Assembly: GCF_000747155.1 (NCBI RefSeq)
Contig: NZ_AVCK01000012.1
Location: 372,001-436,000 of the forward strand
Length of the DNA stretch: 64,000 bases
Source of the DNA: Arenimonas metalli CF5-1
Lineage (GTDB): Bacteria > Pseudomonadota > Gammaproteobacteria > Xanthomonadales > Xanthomonadaceae
Reading direction: 5' to 3'
Below are positions 32,496-44,049 of the stretch, piece by piece; position 1 is the first letter of the stretch; the number at the start of each line of letters is the position of its first letter. Below the pieces are notes generated by a model that made no database searches, was not told the origin of the DNA, and saw nothing but the letters and a program-made list of their open reading frames with translations. Made by a program: the position numbers and the translations under genes.

Positions 32496-34343
32496 TTATG
32501 CCTCAAGACCGTGCAGCGCGGCGTAGATGCGCTGGGCCAGCGCGTCGTTGACGCCCTCGACGCGGGCGATTTCCTCGGCGCCCGCGGCCTTGAGCCCGGC
32601 CAGGCCGCCGAAGTGCTTGAGCAGGCTGGCGCGGCGACGCGGGCCGATGCCGGGGATGTCCTCGAGCCGGCTGGTCTCGCGCGTCTTCTGGCGCTTGCCG
32701 CGGTGGCCGGTGATGGCGAAGCGGTGCGCCTCGTCGCGCACCTGCTGCACCAATTGCAGGCCGGGCGAGGCCGCGCCCGGGCGCAGCTCGCGGCGGTCGG
32801 GCAGCACCAGGGCCTCGTGCCCGGCGCGGCGCGCCTCGCCCTTGGCCACGCCGACCATCGCCACGCCCTGCACGCCCAGCTCGTCCAGCACCGCGCGGGC
32901 CTGCGCCAGCTGCCCGGCGCCGCCATCGATCAGCAGCAGGTCGGGCAGCACGCCCTCCTCCACCCCGCGCCGGAACCGGCGCTCCAGCGCCTGGTGCATG
33001 GCCGCGTAGTCGTCGCCCGGCGCGATGCCGGTGATGTTGTAGCGCCGGTACTGGCCGCGCACCGGGCCTTCGCCGTCGAACACCACGCACGAGGCCACCG
33101 TCGCCTCGCCCATGGTGTGGCTGATGTCGAAGCATTCGATGCGCGCGGGCGGCTCGCCCAGGCCCAGCATCTCCTGCAGCGACAGCAGCCGCGCGCGCTG
33201 GCTGGCGCTGCTGGCGGCCTCGGTGGCCAGGGCCAGGGCCGCGTTCTGGCGGGCGATCTCGAGGTAGCGCGCGCGCTCGCCGCGCACCGAGGATTTCAGT
33301 TCGACCTTGCGCCCCGCCTGCGCGCTGAACACTTCCTGCAGCAGCGCTTCATCGGCAATGGCGTGGCTGAGCACGATCTCGCGCGGCGGCCGCTGCTCGA
33401 GGTAGTACTGCGCCACGAACGCGCCCAGCACCTCTTCCGGACTCTCGGCGCCATTGGGCCGGGGGAAGAAGCTGCGCGTGCCCTGGTTGAGGCCATTGCG
33501 GAAGGCCATCAGCAGCACGCAGGCCGCGCCCTGGTCCATCGCCAGCGCCAGCACGTCCATCTCGACCTGCTCGCCCTCGACGTACTGGCGGGCCTGGATC
33601 TTGCGGATGCCGACGATCTGGTCGCGCAGCACCGCCGCCTGCTCGAACTCCAGCCGCTGGCTGGCCTCCTCCATCGCCTTGCCCAGTTCGTCGACCAGCT
33701 CGTTGCTGCGGCCCTCGAGGAACAGCACGGCGCGCCGCACCGTGGCGTCGTACTCGCGGGTCGGCACCAGGCCGACGCAGGGCGCGCTGCAGCGGCCGAT
33801 CTGGTGCTGCAGGCAGGGCCGGCTGCGGTTGCGGAACACGCTGTCCTCGCAGCTGCGCAGCTTGAACAGCTTGAACATCAGGTCCAGCGTCTCGCGCACC
33901 GCACCCGAGCTGGGATACGGCCCGAAGTAGCGCCCCGCCATCGCCCGCGGCCCGCGGTGGTAGCCCAGCTTCGGCCAGGTCTCGTCGGTGAGCAGGATGT
34001 GCGGGTAGCTCTTGTCGTCGCGCAGCAGCACGTTGTAGCGCGGGCGCAGCGACTTGATCAGCTGGTTCTCGAGGATCAGCGCCTCGCTCTCGGTGCGCGT
34101 CACCGTCACTTCGATGCGGGCGATCTGCGCGACCATCAGCGCGATCCGCCGCGACGGCAGCTCCTTGAGGAAATAGCTGCCGACGCGCTTCTTCAGCGAC
34201 AGCGCCTTGCCGACGTAAAGCACCTGCCCGTCCGCGCCAACCATGCGGTAGACCCCGGGCGCCGGGGTCAGGTCGCGGACGAAGGCCTTGCCGTCGAACG
34301 GGGCCGGCGCCTCGCCGGCGGATGGTGATGCCTCGGCCGTCAT
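32496..34343 (-). CDS. uvrC: Excinuclease ABC subunit C
   Basis: A 615-residue dual-incision nuclease of nucleotide excision repair. It has an N-terminal GIY-YIG domain (GVYRMVGADGQVLYVGKA), a Cys-rich region (CLQHQIGRCSAPCVG), a UVR helix pair (LEFEQAAVLRDQI), the RNase H-like domain (ECFDISHTMGEATVASCVVF and LIDGGAGQL) and a C-terminal helix-hairpin-helix pair (LEDIPGIGPRRRASLL). It overlaps the NHL-repeat gene as ATGA. Confidence 0.97.
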   Translation of the reverse strand: MTAEASPSAGEAPAPFDGKAFVRDLTPAPGVYRMVGADGQVLYVGKALSLKKRVGSYFLKELPSRRIALMVAQIARIEVTVTRTESEALILENQLIKSLRPRYNVLLRDDKSYPHILLTDETWPKLGYHRGPRAMAGRYFGPYPSSGAVRETLDLMFKLFKLRSCEDSVFRNRSRPCLQHQIGRCSAPCVGLVPTREYDATVRRAVLFLEGRSNELVDELGKAMEEASQRLEFEQAAVLRDQIVGIRKIQARQYVEGEQVEMDVLALAMDQGAACVLLMAFRNGLNQGTRSFFPRPNGAESPEEVLGAFVAQYYLEQRPPREIVLSHAIADEALLQEVFSAQAGRKVELKSSVRGERARYLEIARQNAALALATEAASSASQRARLLSLQEMLGLGEPPARIECFDISHTMGEATVASCVVFDGEGPVRGQYRRYNITGIAPGDDYAAMHQALERRFRRGVEEGVLPDLLLIDGGAGQLAQARAVLDELGVQGVAMVGVAKGEARRAGHEALVLPDRRELRPGAASPGLQLVQQVRDEAHRFAITGHRGKRQKTRETSRLEDIPGIGPRRRASLLKHFGGLAGLKAAGAEEIARVEGVNDALAQRIYAALHGLEA

Positions 34344-35764
34344 TCGCCGATCGGCAGGCGGCCGAGCTTGCCGCTGGCCAGGTCGAAGCGCAGCACCTCG
34401 TGCGCCCCCGTGTTCGCGATCCACAGCGAACCGGCGCCGGCGGCCAACGCGGCCGGCTGGTCCAGCGGCTGCGGCAGGTCGTGCGTGCTCATCTCGCCGC
34501 CGCCGAGGCGCAGCTTGCGCAGGCTGCCGTTGTAGCTGTCGGCGACCCACAGCACCGGCGAGCCGGGGTCGAGCGCCAGCGCCATCGGCAGCTGCATGCG
34601 GGCCTCGCGGCGCTGGCCGTCGTGCTCGCCGAATTCGTACAGGCCCTGCCCCACCAGCGTCTGTACCTGGCCCTGCGCGACCTGGATGGCGCGAATGGCG
34701 GAAGTGGCCGAATCGGCGACGTAGAGCGTCTGCTGCACCAGGGCCAGCCCGGTCGGATGCGCGAACATCGCGCTGCGCACCGGGCCATCGACGATGCCCA
34801 GCTCGCCGGTGCCGGCCAGCAGCCGCAGGCGGGCCTGGGCGAGGTCGTACTCCCAGATCTGGTTGCTGCCGGCCATGGCCAGGTAGAGGCGGTCCAGGGT
34901 GCCGGTGACGTCGCAGGGCTGGTTCAGCGACAGGGTGGCGTCGCCGACCTGCTGGCCCTCGCGCACGGCCCCGGGGCGGCCATTGCCGAGCACGGTCTCG
35001 ACCGCGCCGTCGAGCAGCCGGATGCGGCGCAGGGCGTGGTTGCCAGTGTCGGCCACGTAAAGCGATTCGCGCACCAGGCACATGCCGCGCGGGTGACGGA
35101 AGGCGGCGATGTCGGCCGGCCCGTCGAGGTAATCGCCGTGGCCGGTGCCGAACTCGCGCAGCACGCGGCCCGAGTGCGTGCACTCGAGGATGCGGTGGTG
35201 GCCGGTGTCGGCGACGTAGAGGTGGCTCTCGCCCACCGCCAGGCCGGCCGGAAACGCGAGCGGCAGCCGCGACTCGCCGCCGGTGCGGCGAGGCGGTTGG
35301 AACGTGCGCACGGCGCCGCCCACTTCGTCGATCAGGCCGGCGATGGCGGCATCCAGGGCCGGGCCCTGGTGGTCGCCGGCCAGCACCTGGCGCAGGCGGC
35401 CGCGGGTGTCCACCAGCGCCACCGATGGCCAGGACTGGATGCCGTAGTGCTGCCAGGTGCTCCAGCCGCGGTCGTTGGCGACCGGGAAGGTCAGGCCGAG
35501 GCGGTTGGCGGTCTTGAGCACCAGCCGCCCGTCGAGCTCGGAATCGAACTTGGGCTGGTGGATGCCCAGCACCGACAGCGCCACCGGGTAGCGCGCCTGC
35601 AGGCGCATCAGCTCATCGAGCAGGTTGTGGCAGTAGGTCGAGGCCGCGTTCCAGAATACCAGCGCCAGCACGTGCCCCTGCTGCGCGGCCACCGACTGGC
35701 GGTCGGCGTTGAGCCACTGCAGGCTCGGCGACAGTTCGGGAGCGGCTTGCTGGGCCTGCGACAT
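34340..35764 (-). CDS. Thioredoxin-fold / NHL-repeat protein (NHLRC2-like)
   Basis: A 474-residue soluble protein. Residues about 20-150 form a thioredoxin-like domain (LALVFWNAASTYCHNLLDEL, then GIQSWPSVALVDTRGRL). Residues about 165-470 form NHL beta-propeller repeats (LYVADTGHHRIL, LYVADTGNHALRRIRL, LYVADSATSAIRAI, LWVADSYNGSLRKL, LWIANTGAHEVL). The usual CxxC is reduced to a single cysteine in STYCHN, so disulfide exchange of the normal type is unlikely. The architecture resembles animal NHLRC2 and its bacterial relatives, whose function is unclear. It ends in an ATGA overlap with uvrC. Confidence 0.85.
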   Translation of the reverse strand: MSQAQQAAPELSPSLQWLNADRQSVAAQQGHVLALVFWNAASTYCHNLLDELMRLQARYPVALSVLGIHQPKFDSELDGRLVLKTANRLGLTFPVANDRGWSTWQHYGIQSWPSVALVDTRGRLRQVLAGDHQGPALDAAIAGLIDEVGGAVRTFQPPRRTGGESRLPLAFPAGLAVGESHLYVADTGHHRILECTHSGRVLREFGTGHGDYLDGPADIAAFRHPRGMCLVRESLYVADTGNHALRRIRLLDGAVETVLGNGRPGAVREGQQVGDATLSLNQPCDVTGTLDRLYLAMAGSNQIWEYDLAQARLRLLAGTGELGIVDGPVRSAMFAHPTGLALVQQTLYVADSATSAIRAIQVAQGQVQTLVGQGLYEFGEHDGQRREARMQLPMALALDPGSPVLWVADSYNGSLRKLRLGGGEMSTHDLPQPLDQPAALAAGAGSLWIANTGAHEVLRFDLASGKLGRLPIGE

Positions 35765-35791
35765 GGGGGCGTCCTTCCGGGGGTCGCCGCA

Positions 35792-36259
35792 TTATGCCTG
35801 CGGCGGGAGTTTGCGCAGCAGGCCGTGGGCGGCGGCGCGCGCGAGGTGGCAGGTGGCGTCGAAACCGGCCGCGTTGCCGTAGTACGGATCCGGCACGTCC
35901 TCGTCCTCGGCGACCCCGCACCAGGCCAGGGCCAGGTGGATCTCCGCGCGGGCGCCGGACGGCGCGTGCTGGCGCAACCAGCGCAGGTTGTCGCGGTCGG
36001 CGGCCAGGATCAGGTCGAAGGCGTGGAAATCCTCGGGCGCCACCGCGCGTGCCCGCTGTCCGCGGAGGTCGATGCCATGGCGCGCGGCGGCGGCGATGGC
36101 GCGCGGGTCGGGCGGCTCACCCGCGTGCCAGCCGCCGGTGCCGGCGGAGTCGAGGCGGACGCGCTGCCCCTGCCCGGCCTGCTCGAGAACATGCCTGGCC
36201 CAGCCCTCCAGCAGCGGCGAGCGGCAGATGTTTCCCATGCAAACAAACAATATATTCAA
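35792..36259 (-). CDS. Low-molecular-weight protein tyrosine phosphatase
   Basis: A 155-residue phosphatase. The P-loop is CMGNICRSP with nucleophile Cys7 and Arg13, and the general acid lies in DVPDPYYG (about residue 122). Such enzymes often reverse tyrosine kinases that control exopolysaccharide export, but no kinase lies nearby. The start must be upstream of the P-loop; the only standard codon is TTG at 36259, in an AT-rich leader without a Shine-Dalgarno sequence. The codons from residue 2 (AAT ATA TTG TTT GTT) are unlike the GC-rich usage elsewhere. Confidence 0.88.
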   Translation of the reverse strand: MNILFVCMGNICRSPLLEGWARHVLEQAGQGQRVRLDSAGTGGWHAGEPPDPRAIAAAARHGIDLRGQRARAVAPEDFHAFDLILAADRDNLRWLRQHAPSGARAEIHLALAWCGVAEDEDVPDPYYGNAAGFDATCHLARAAAHGLLRKLPPQA

Positions 36260-36324
36260 TGGGATAGAACGCTTAGTTCAACAGGTTTGTGATTAACGCC
36301 GGCCGCGCCGTCATCGGTCCCGGC

Positions 36325-37098
36325 TCAGGCACCCTGCCCGGCCAGTGCCCGGGCCTCGGCGCGGGCCAGGTCGGCCTCGGTATCCACGCCCGGCGGGAAC
36401 GGCACGGGGGTCAGGCCGACGGCGATGCGGTGGCCGGCCTCCAGCACACGCAACTGCTCCAGCGCCTCGAGCTGCTCCAGCCGGCCGGGCGGCAGCGCGG
36501 CGAAGCGACGCAGGAAGCCGGCGCGGTAGGCATAGATGCCGATGTGGCGCAGCGCCACGGACGGATCGGCGCCGAGGCGATCTCGCGCGAACTGGTCGCG
36601 CTGCCACGGAATCGGGGCGCGGCTGAAATACAGCGCGAGGCCGTTCGCGTCGCGCACCAGCTTCACCGCGTTGGGGTCGAACAGGGTCTCGCTGTCCTCC
36701 ACCGGCGTGCCCAGCGTGGCCATCTCGGCGGCCGACGCGGCCAGGGTCTCGGCCACCGCGCGGATGCCCTCGGGCGGCGCGAAGGGTTCGTCGCCCTGCA
36801 GGTTCACCACGATCTGGTCATCGGCCCAGCCCAGCTGGTCGGCGCACTCGGCCAGGCGGTCGGTGCCGGAGGCGTGGTCGGCGCGGGTCATGCACACCCG
36901 CAGCGGTTCACCGGCCAGGGCCTGCACGATGCGGGCGTCATCGGTGGCGACCACCACCTCGCGGGCGCCGGCGGCCAGCGCGCGGCGCGCCACGTGCACC
37001 ACCATCGGCACGCCGGCGATCAGCCGCAGCGGCTTGCCCGGCAGGCGGCTGGCGCCGAAGCGGGCCGGGATGGCGACGATGAAATCAGGCGGGGTCAT
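36325..37098 (-). CDS. kdsB: 3-deoxy-manno-octulosonate cytidylyltransferase
   Basis: A 257-residue enzyme that activates KDO with CTP for LPS inner-core synthesis. Motifs are [20 protein letters not shown] at the N terminus, [34 protein letters not shown], and [13 protein letters not shown]. Its first 14 bases overlap the end of lpxK, so the two are co-translated. Confidence 0.96.
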   Translation of the reverse strand: MTPPDFIVAIPARFGASRLPGKPLRLIAGVPMVVHVARRALAAGAREVVVATDDARIVQALAGEPLRVCMTRADHASGTDRLAECADQLGWADDQIVVNLQGDEPFAPPEGIRAVAETLAASAAEMATLGTPVEDSETLFDPNAVKLVRDANGLALYFSRAPIPWQRDQFARDRLGADPSVALRHIGIYAYRAGFLRRFAALPPGRLEQLEALEQLRVLEAGHRIAVGLTPVPFPPGVDTEADLARAEARALAGQGA

Positions 37099-38079
37099 GG
37101 GACGGGCTCCGGTAGGCCAGGCGTTGCTGCAAGGCCGAGAACAAGGCGTCGGGAAGATGGGCGCGGACCGGGACGGCCCAGGCGTCAGGCAGGTCGAACG
37201 CGGTGCACTTCACCGCATCCTTTTCGGTCATCAGGCGCGGGCCTGGTGGCTCGAAGGCCAGCTCGGCCGCGGTGAAGTCGTGGTGGTCCGGGAACGGGTG
37301 TTCGACCGGCGCGAGTCCAGCGGCGCGCAGCGCGTCGAAAAAGCGCGCCGGGTGGCCAATGCCGGCGATGGCGTGCACCGGCTGACCGGCGAATTCGGCC
37401 AGCGGGCGCGCCGCGCCGCCGGACAGCGGCACCGCCTCGCCCAGCGCCAGCGTCATCGGCCACTCGCCGGGCGCGGCCTGGCCACCGTTGACGACGCGAT
37501 GGTCGACGCCACGGCCGGCGGGTTCGCGCAGCGGCCCGGCGGGAATGAGGTGCCCGTTGCCGTGCCGGCGCTCGCCGTCCACGACCTCGATCTCGAGGTC
37601 GCGACCCAGGCGCAGGTGCTGCAGGCCGTCGTCGGCGATCACCAGGTTGCAGCCTTCGGCCACCAGGCGTCGCGCGCCGGCCACGCGATCGGAATCCACG
37701 CACACCGGCAGCCCGGTCTGCCGCGCGATCAGCAGCGGTTCGTCGCCGCATTCGGAAGCGGCCATGCCGGGCGTCACGCGCACGGGCCCGCGCGAACGGC
37801 GGCCGTAGCCGCGGCTGACGATGCCCGGGCGCCAGCCGCGCTCGGCCAGGCCGTTCGCCAGCGCGATGGTCAGCGGCGTCTTGCCGCTGCCGCCGGCCAC
37901 CAGGTTGCCCACCACGATCACCGGCACCGGCAGCCGGTGCGTGGGCTTCCAGCCCCGCCGGTAAAGCCAGCGGCGCAGCGACACCAGGCCGCCGTAAACC
38001 GCCGCCAGCGCGCGCAGGCCGGGGCCCGGCGCCACGCCGCCATACCAGCGCCGCAGCAGCCAGTCCGCCAGCGCGGCCT

Positions 38080-38083
<4 letters not shown>
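37085..38083 (-). CDS. lpxK: Tetraacyldisaccharide 4'-kinase
   Basis: A 332-residue inner-membrane-associated kinase that phosphorylates the lipid A precursor. The P-loop is [19 protein letters not shown] (about residues 57-75), followed by [36 protein letters not shown] and the C-terminal MTEKDAVKC. The start is GTG, overlapping the msbA stop as GTGA, the usual msbA-lpxK coupling. Confidence 0.96.
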
Positions 38084-39833
<1,750 letters not shown>

Positions 39834-39837
<4 letters not shown>

Positions 39838-40256
39838 GGCGTGGCCTCGGGGGTGGTGGCGATCGAGATCTTGCGGAAGCCGGCCTGGCCCAGCGCATCC
39901 ATGGCCGTCACCACCGACTGGTGCGGGGTGCGGGCGTCGGCGCGCAGCACCACCGGCCGTTCGCGGTCCTCGCCGGCGACGCGGGTGATGGCCTCGCGCA
40001 GCGAACCGACGTCGCGCTTGAGCACTTCGTCGTTGCCGATGAAGAAGCGACCCTCGGCGTCCACCAGGATCGTCAGCGGCTCGCCCGGGTCGATCTCGGA
40101 ATTGGCCTGCGACTGCGGCAGCACCAGCTTCAGCGCCGAGCGCTGGTCGAAGGTGGTGGTGACCACGAGGAAGATGATCAGGCAGAAGACGACGTCGATC
40201 AGGGAGACCAGGTTGATCTCCGGTTCGTCCGGCACCCGGCCGGTGCTCAGCCTCAT
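39834..40256 (-). CDS. exbD: ExbD/TolR-type biopolymer transport protein
   Basis: A 140-residue single-pass protein. The membrane helix carries the essential aspartate in INLVSLIDVVFCLIIFLVVTT, and a periplasmic domain follows (PLTILVDAEGRFFIG). With ExbB it converts proton flow to work for TonB- or Tol-like systems; no tonB or tolA lies here, so the partner is unknown. In this chromosomal setting the pair precedes msbA-lpxK, as in many gammaproteobacteria. Confidence 0.92.
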
Positions 40257-40903
40257 GCGTCGCTCCGCTTCGCGCGCGGGGCCTTGGCCGGCGGCGGCGA
40301 CGCGCCTTCGTCGAGGGCGTCGAGCAGCGCGGTGGCCTGCTTCTCCATGTCCACCACGTAGCCGGTGACGCGGCCGCGCAGGTAGCGGTGGAACATCACG
40401 GCCGGGATCGCCACGCACAGGCCGGCCGCGGTGGAGATCAGGGCCTGGCCGATGCCGCCGGCGAGGCGGTTGGCGTCACCGACGCCGGCGGTCAGGATGT
40501 CGAGGAACATCTCGATCATGCCGAACACGGTGCCCAGCAGGCCCAGCAGCGGGGTGACCGCGGCGATGGTGCCGAGCGTGTTCATGAAGCGCTCCATCCG
40601 GTGCGCGACGTGGCGGCCGACGTCCTCGATGCGCTCCTTGATCAGCTCGCGCGGGCGGTGGCGGACGTCCAGCCCGGCGGCCAGCAGCTCGCCCAGCGGC
40701 GAGTTCTTGCGCAGCACGTCGATGTGCTTGGGGTCCAGCACGCGACCCCGGGCCCATTCGCGGACCTCCTCGCCCAGGCCGGGCGGCAGCACTTCCTTGC
40801 GGCGCAGGCTCCAGAATCGCTCCAGGATGATGGCCAGGGCCAACACCGCCAGGAGGATGATCGGCAGCATCACCCAGCCGCCCGCTTTGATCAGTTCCAG
40901 CAC
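40253..40903 (-). CDS. exbB: ExbB/MotA/TolQ-type proton channel
   Basis: A 216-residue protein with three membrane helices: residues about 8-30, 110-135 and 150-175. The pore region is LGTIAAVTPLLGLLGTVFGM and the third helix is IGQALISTAAGLCVAIPAV. The C terminus is Lys/Arg-rich and cytoplasmic. The GTG start lies 3 bases after the comEC stop codon. The stop overlaps exbD as ATGA. Confidence 0.93.
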   Translation of the reverse strand: MLELIKAGGWVMLPIILLAVLALAIILERFWSLRRKEVLPPGLGEEVREWARGRVLDPKHIDVLRKNSPLGELLAAGLDVRHRPRELIKERIEDVGRHVAHRMERFMNTLGTIAAVTPLLGLLGTVFGMIEMFLDILTAGVGDANRLAGGIGQALISTAAGLCVAIPAVMFHRYLRGRVTGYVVDMEKQATALLDALDEGASPPPAKAPRAKRSDA

Positions 40904-40906
40904 GCC

Positions 40907-43306
40907 TCACCTTTCGGGTTCTTGCCTGCCGATAGCATAGCCTGCCCCGCCCGGGGCGGCATGGCGCCAGTAGCGCGGGTGGTCCTGGCGCCGCCGTTCA
41001 CGCAGCTGCACCCCGGCCGCGCCGAGCCGCAGCGCAATGGCGCCGCTGCCGGCGGTGTCGTGCAGTGCGACCGAGTAGCGGTCGTAGCGGGACAGCACCT
41101 GCGGCTTGGGCAGGCCGAAGCGGTTGCCCTCGCCCACCGCCACCAGGCCCACGGACGGCCGCACCGCGGCGAGGAAGTCCAGGCTCGAGGAGGTGTCGCT
41201 GCCGTGGTGCGGCACCAGCAGCAGGTCGGCGCGGATCTGCGCGGGCGGCAGCTTGGCCAGCCGCGCCTCCACGTGCCGGCCGATGTCGCCGGCGAGCAGC
41301 GCGTGGCGGCCCCCGGCGCGGACGCTCAGCACGCAGGAGCTGTCGTTGCGCAGATACGGAAAGTGCGGCGTCGGATGCAGCAGCTCGAACTCGACGCCGT
41401 CCCAGCGCCAGCGCTGCCCGGCCACGCAGGCCTGCATGTCGGCGGCGGCCCAGCCTTCGGGCGCCATCACCATCGGCGGTGCGTAGGCGCGCCGGACCGC
41501 GCCTGCCCCGCCGGCGTGGTCGTTGTCGCCGTGGCTGAGCACCAGTCGGTCGAGTCGCGGCAAACCCAGCGCGCGCAGCGCGGGCACCACCACCGCTTCG
41601 CCCAGGTCCATGCCGCGCGGCGGCGCCGGGCCGGCGTCGTAGAGCAGCGCGTGGTGGCGCGTGCGCACCAGCAGCGCCAGGCCCTGGCCGACGTCCAGCA
41701 GGTGGAAGTCGACCTCGCCCGGAGCGGGACGGTCGGGCGCGGGCCACAGCAACGGCAACAGCAGCAGGGCGGCCAGCGGCTTGCCGGGGATCGTGCGCGG
41801 CAGCATCAGCCAGAACGCGCCCAGCAGGGCCAGGGCCGTCGCGGCCAGCCCGGGTTCGGGCAACCAGGCCAGCGCCGGGGGCCAGGCGGCGACCCACTCC
41901 AGCACGTTCCACAGCCCCTGCATCAGGTCCGCGGCCAGCTGCCAGCACAGGTCGGCGGCCGCCGGCAGCACGGGCTCGAACGCCAGCCCGAGCAGGGCCA
42001 GCGGCACCACCACCAGGCTGATCCACGGGATGCCGACGAGGTTGACCAGCGGCCCCGGCAGCGAGGCCTGGCTGAAGAACCACACGCTCAGCGGCAGCAG
42101 CCCCAGCATCGCCACCGCCTGCGAGGCCAGGAACGGCCGCAGCCAGCCTTCGCCCGGGCGATACGGCAGGCACCAGGCCAGCCAGGCGACGCCGACGAAG
42201 CTGAGCCAGAAACCCGGGGCGAGCACGCTCGCCGGATCCGCGAGCAGCACGCAGATCGCGGCCAGGGCCAGCGACTGCGCCAGCGTCTGCGGGCGACGCG
42301 CCAGGCGGGCCAGCACCACCGCCGCGATCATCAGCAGCGTGCGCACCGTGGGCAGCGCGAAACCGGCGAGCGCGGTGTACGCGACCGCCAGCACCAGCGC
42401 GACCGCCGCACTGCCCTGCGGACGCGGCCAGCGCCGGCCGAGCGGCGGGAACAGCGCGTAGGCCAGGCGACCGAACGCGGCGCCGAAGCCGGCCACGAGG
42501 CCGACATGGAATCCCGAGATGGCGATCAGGTGGGTCAGGCCGGTGGCGCGCAGCACCTCCCAGTCGTGGTCGTCGAGGCCGCGCGTATCGCCCAGCGCCA
42601 GGGCGACGACGAACCGCCACCCGGGCCCGGGCACCGCCGCGGCGATGCGCTCGGCGAGCGCGGCGCGCAGCCGGTCCAGCCCCGCGCCTGCGCCGGTGGC
42701 GTCATCGAGCCGCCGCGCGGCGTCGGGTTCCGCGACGTAGCCGGTGGCCACGATGCGCTGCTCGATGGCGCGACGCTCGAAGTCGAAGCCGCCGGGGTTG
42801 ACCAGCCCTCGGGGTGCGCGAAGCCGCAGCGGCAGCTGCCAGCGCGTGCCCGGCGCGACGACGGGAAGGCTTTCGCCCGGCCGCGCGAACCAGCCCAGCC
42901 GCAGTTTGCTGCCCGCCGCCAGCCCCGCGGGGCCGCTCTCGACGATGAACTCGAAGCGGACCGCATCGGCGGCGACCACGGGCAGTCCGCGCACCTGGCC
43001 GACCACGACCGCCTGCTCGCCCGAACGCGAGGCCGGCCACTGCGATGCCAGCGTCGCCTGACCCTGCAGGCAGGCCAACGCCACGCCGAACAGGAACGCG
43101 CCCAGCACGCGCGGCAACCCGGGACGCCACCAGGCCCAGGCTCCCAGGCCGAGGCAGGCGACCGCCCCTTCGAAGCCCGGCAGCCGCGGGAACCCCTGCA
43201 CGAACAGCACGCCGGCCAACAGGCAGGCCGCGACCGAAGGCCCGAAGCGCGTCGGCTGCGCGCCGGGCGGCACCGGCACCGGCGGCGACGGCGCGGCGCC
43301 GCGCAC
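40907..43306 (-). CDS. comEC: DNA internalisation / competence protein ComEC
   Basis: A 799-residue membrane protein in three parts. A DUF4131-like beta domain lies after the first helices (about residues 65-185). The competence domain follows with many helices (LTHLIAISGFHVGLVAGFG, ALAGFALPTVRTLLM). The C-terminal part is a metallo-beta-lactamase-like domain with HLLDVGQGLALLV, LVLSHGDNDHAGG and LLVPHHGSDTS. It forms the inner-membrane channel for single-stranded DNA uptake. The GTG at 43306 lacks a clear ribosome site, so the exact start is uncertain. Confidence 0.93.
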   Translation of the reverse strand: MRGAAPSPPVPVPPGAQPTRFGPSVAACLLAGVLFVQGFPRLPGFEGAVACLGLGAWAWWRPGLPRVLGAFLFGVALACLQGQATLASQWPASRSGEQAVVVGQVRGLPVVAADAVRFEFIVESGPAGLAAGSKLRLGWFARPGESLPVVAPGTRWQLPLRLRAPRGLVNPGGFDFERRAIEQRIVATGYVAEPDAARRLDDATGAGAGLDRLRAALAERIAAAVPGPGWRFVVALALGDTRGLDDHDWEVLRATGLTHLIAISGFHVGLVAGFGAAFGRLAYALFPPLGRRWPRPQGSAAVALVLAVAYTALAGFALPTVRTLLMIAAVVLARLARRPQTLAQSLALAAICVLLADPASVLAPGFWLSFVGVAWLAWCLPYRPGEGWLRPFLASQAVAMLGLLPLSVWFFSQASLPGPLVNLVGIPWISLVVVPLALLGLAFEPVLPAAADLCWQLAADLMQGLWNVLEWVAAWPPALAWLPEPGLAATALALLGAFWLMLPRTIPGKPLAALLLLPLLWPAPDRPAPGEVDFHLLDVGQGLALLVRTRHHALLYDAGPAPPRGMDLGEAVVVPALRALGLPRLDRLVLSHGDNDHAGGAGAVRRAYAPPMVMAPEGWAAADMQACVAGQRWRWDGVEFELLHPTPHFPYLRNDSSCVLSVRAGGRHALLAGDIGRHVEARLAKLPPAQIRADLLLVPHHGSDTSSSLDFLAAVRPSVGLVAVGEGNRFGLPKPQVLSRYDRYSVALHDTAGSGAIALRLGAAGVQLRERRRQDHPRYWRHAAPGGAGYAIGRQEPER

Positions 43307-43343
43307 CGCGGCTCAGCCGCGGGCGGGCGCCGTCCGGAGGGAA

Positions 43344-44039
43344 TCAGGCGATGGCATCGTCCCCGAGCGGCTGCAGTCGTCCCCGGGTCAGTTCCAGGGT
43401 CCGATCCAGTCGTCGCGCCAGGCGGCGATCGTGGGTAACCATGACCAGGGCGGTGCCCAGGTCGCGGTTCAATTCCAGCATCAGGTCGAACACCGACGCC
43501 GCGGTCTTCTCGTCGAGGTTGCCGGTGGGCTCGTCGCCCAGCACGCAGGCCGGGCGGGTGACCAGGGCGCGCGCGACCGCGGCGCGCTGGCGCTCGCCAC
43601 CCGAGAGCTCGCCGGGCTTGTGGCCGAGGCGGTGGCCCAGGCCCACGCGCCCGAGCAGGCGCTGGGCGGGCTCGCGCGCCGCTTCGACCGAATCGCCGCG
43701 GATCAGCAGCGGCATCATCACATTCTCGAGCGCGGTGAATTCCGGCAGCAGGTGGTGGAACTGGTACACGAAGCCCAGCGTGCGGTTGCGCAGTTCGCCG
43801 CGCTGGCGCTCGCCCAGCGTGAACATCGATTCGCCGGCGACGTGGACTTCGCCCGAGGTGGCGTGGTCCAGGCCGCCGAGCAGGTGCAGCAGGGTGCTCT
43901 TGCCCGCGCCCGAGGCGCCGACGATGGCAACCGTTTCGCCGCGGCGAACCTCGAGGTCGAGGCCGTCGAAGACCGGCGTCTTCAGGTCGCCCTCTTCATA
44001 GGTCTTGCCCAGCTTCGAGCAGCGGATGACGACGTCCAT
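43344..44039 (-). CDS. lolD: Lipoprotein-releasing system ATP-binding protein
   Basis: A 231-residue ABC ATPase that powers release of outer-membrane lipoproteins from the inner membrane to LolA. It has Walker [20 protein letters not shown], the LolD-typical [21 protein letters not shown], signature [16 protein letters not shown] and Walker [13 protein letters not shown]. The ATG at 44039 has AAGGA 8 bases before it and is preferred to the ATG at 44057, which lacks a site and would overlap the permease gene by 8 bases. Confidence 0.95.
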   Translation of the reverse strand: MDVVIRCSKLGKTYEEGDLKTPVFDGLDLEVRRGETVAIVGASGAGKSTLLHLLGGLDHATSGEVHVAGESMFTLGERQRGELRNRTLGFVYQFHHLLPEFTALENVMMPLLIRGDSVEAAREPAQRLLGRVGLGHRLGHKPGELSGGERQRAAVARALVTRPACVLGDEPTGNLDEKTAASVFDLMLELNRDLGTALVMVTHDRRLARRLDRTLELTRGRLQPLGDDAIA

Positions 44040-44049
44040 GCCGGGATCC

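Noticed and set aside
36310-37098. A missing Trm112-like small gene between lpxK and kdsB, as found in E. coli
   Set aside because: lpxK and kdsB overlap by 14 bases, leaving no room; its absence is a normal variation rather than a broken gene.
40388-43438. A 1016-codon plus-strand frame opposite comEC and exbB
   Set aside because: Gln/Arg/His-rich shadow; the minus strand encodes intact membrane and metallo-beta-lactamase motifs.
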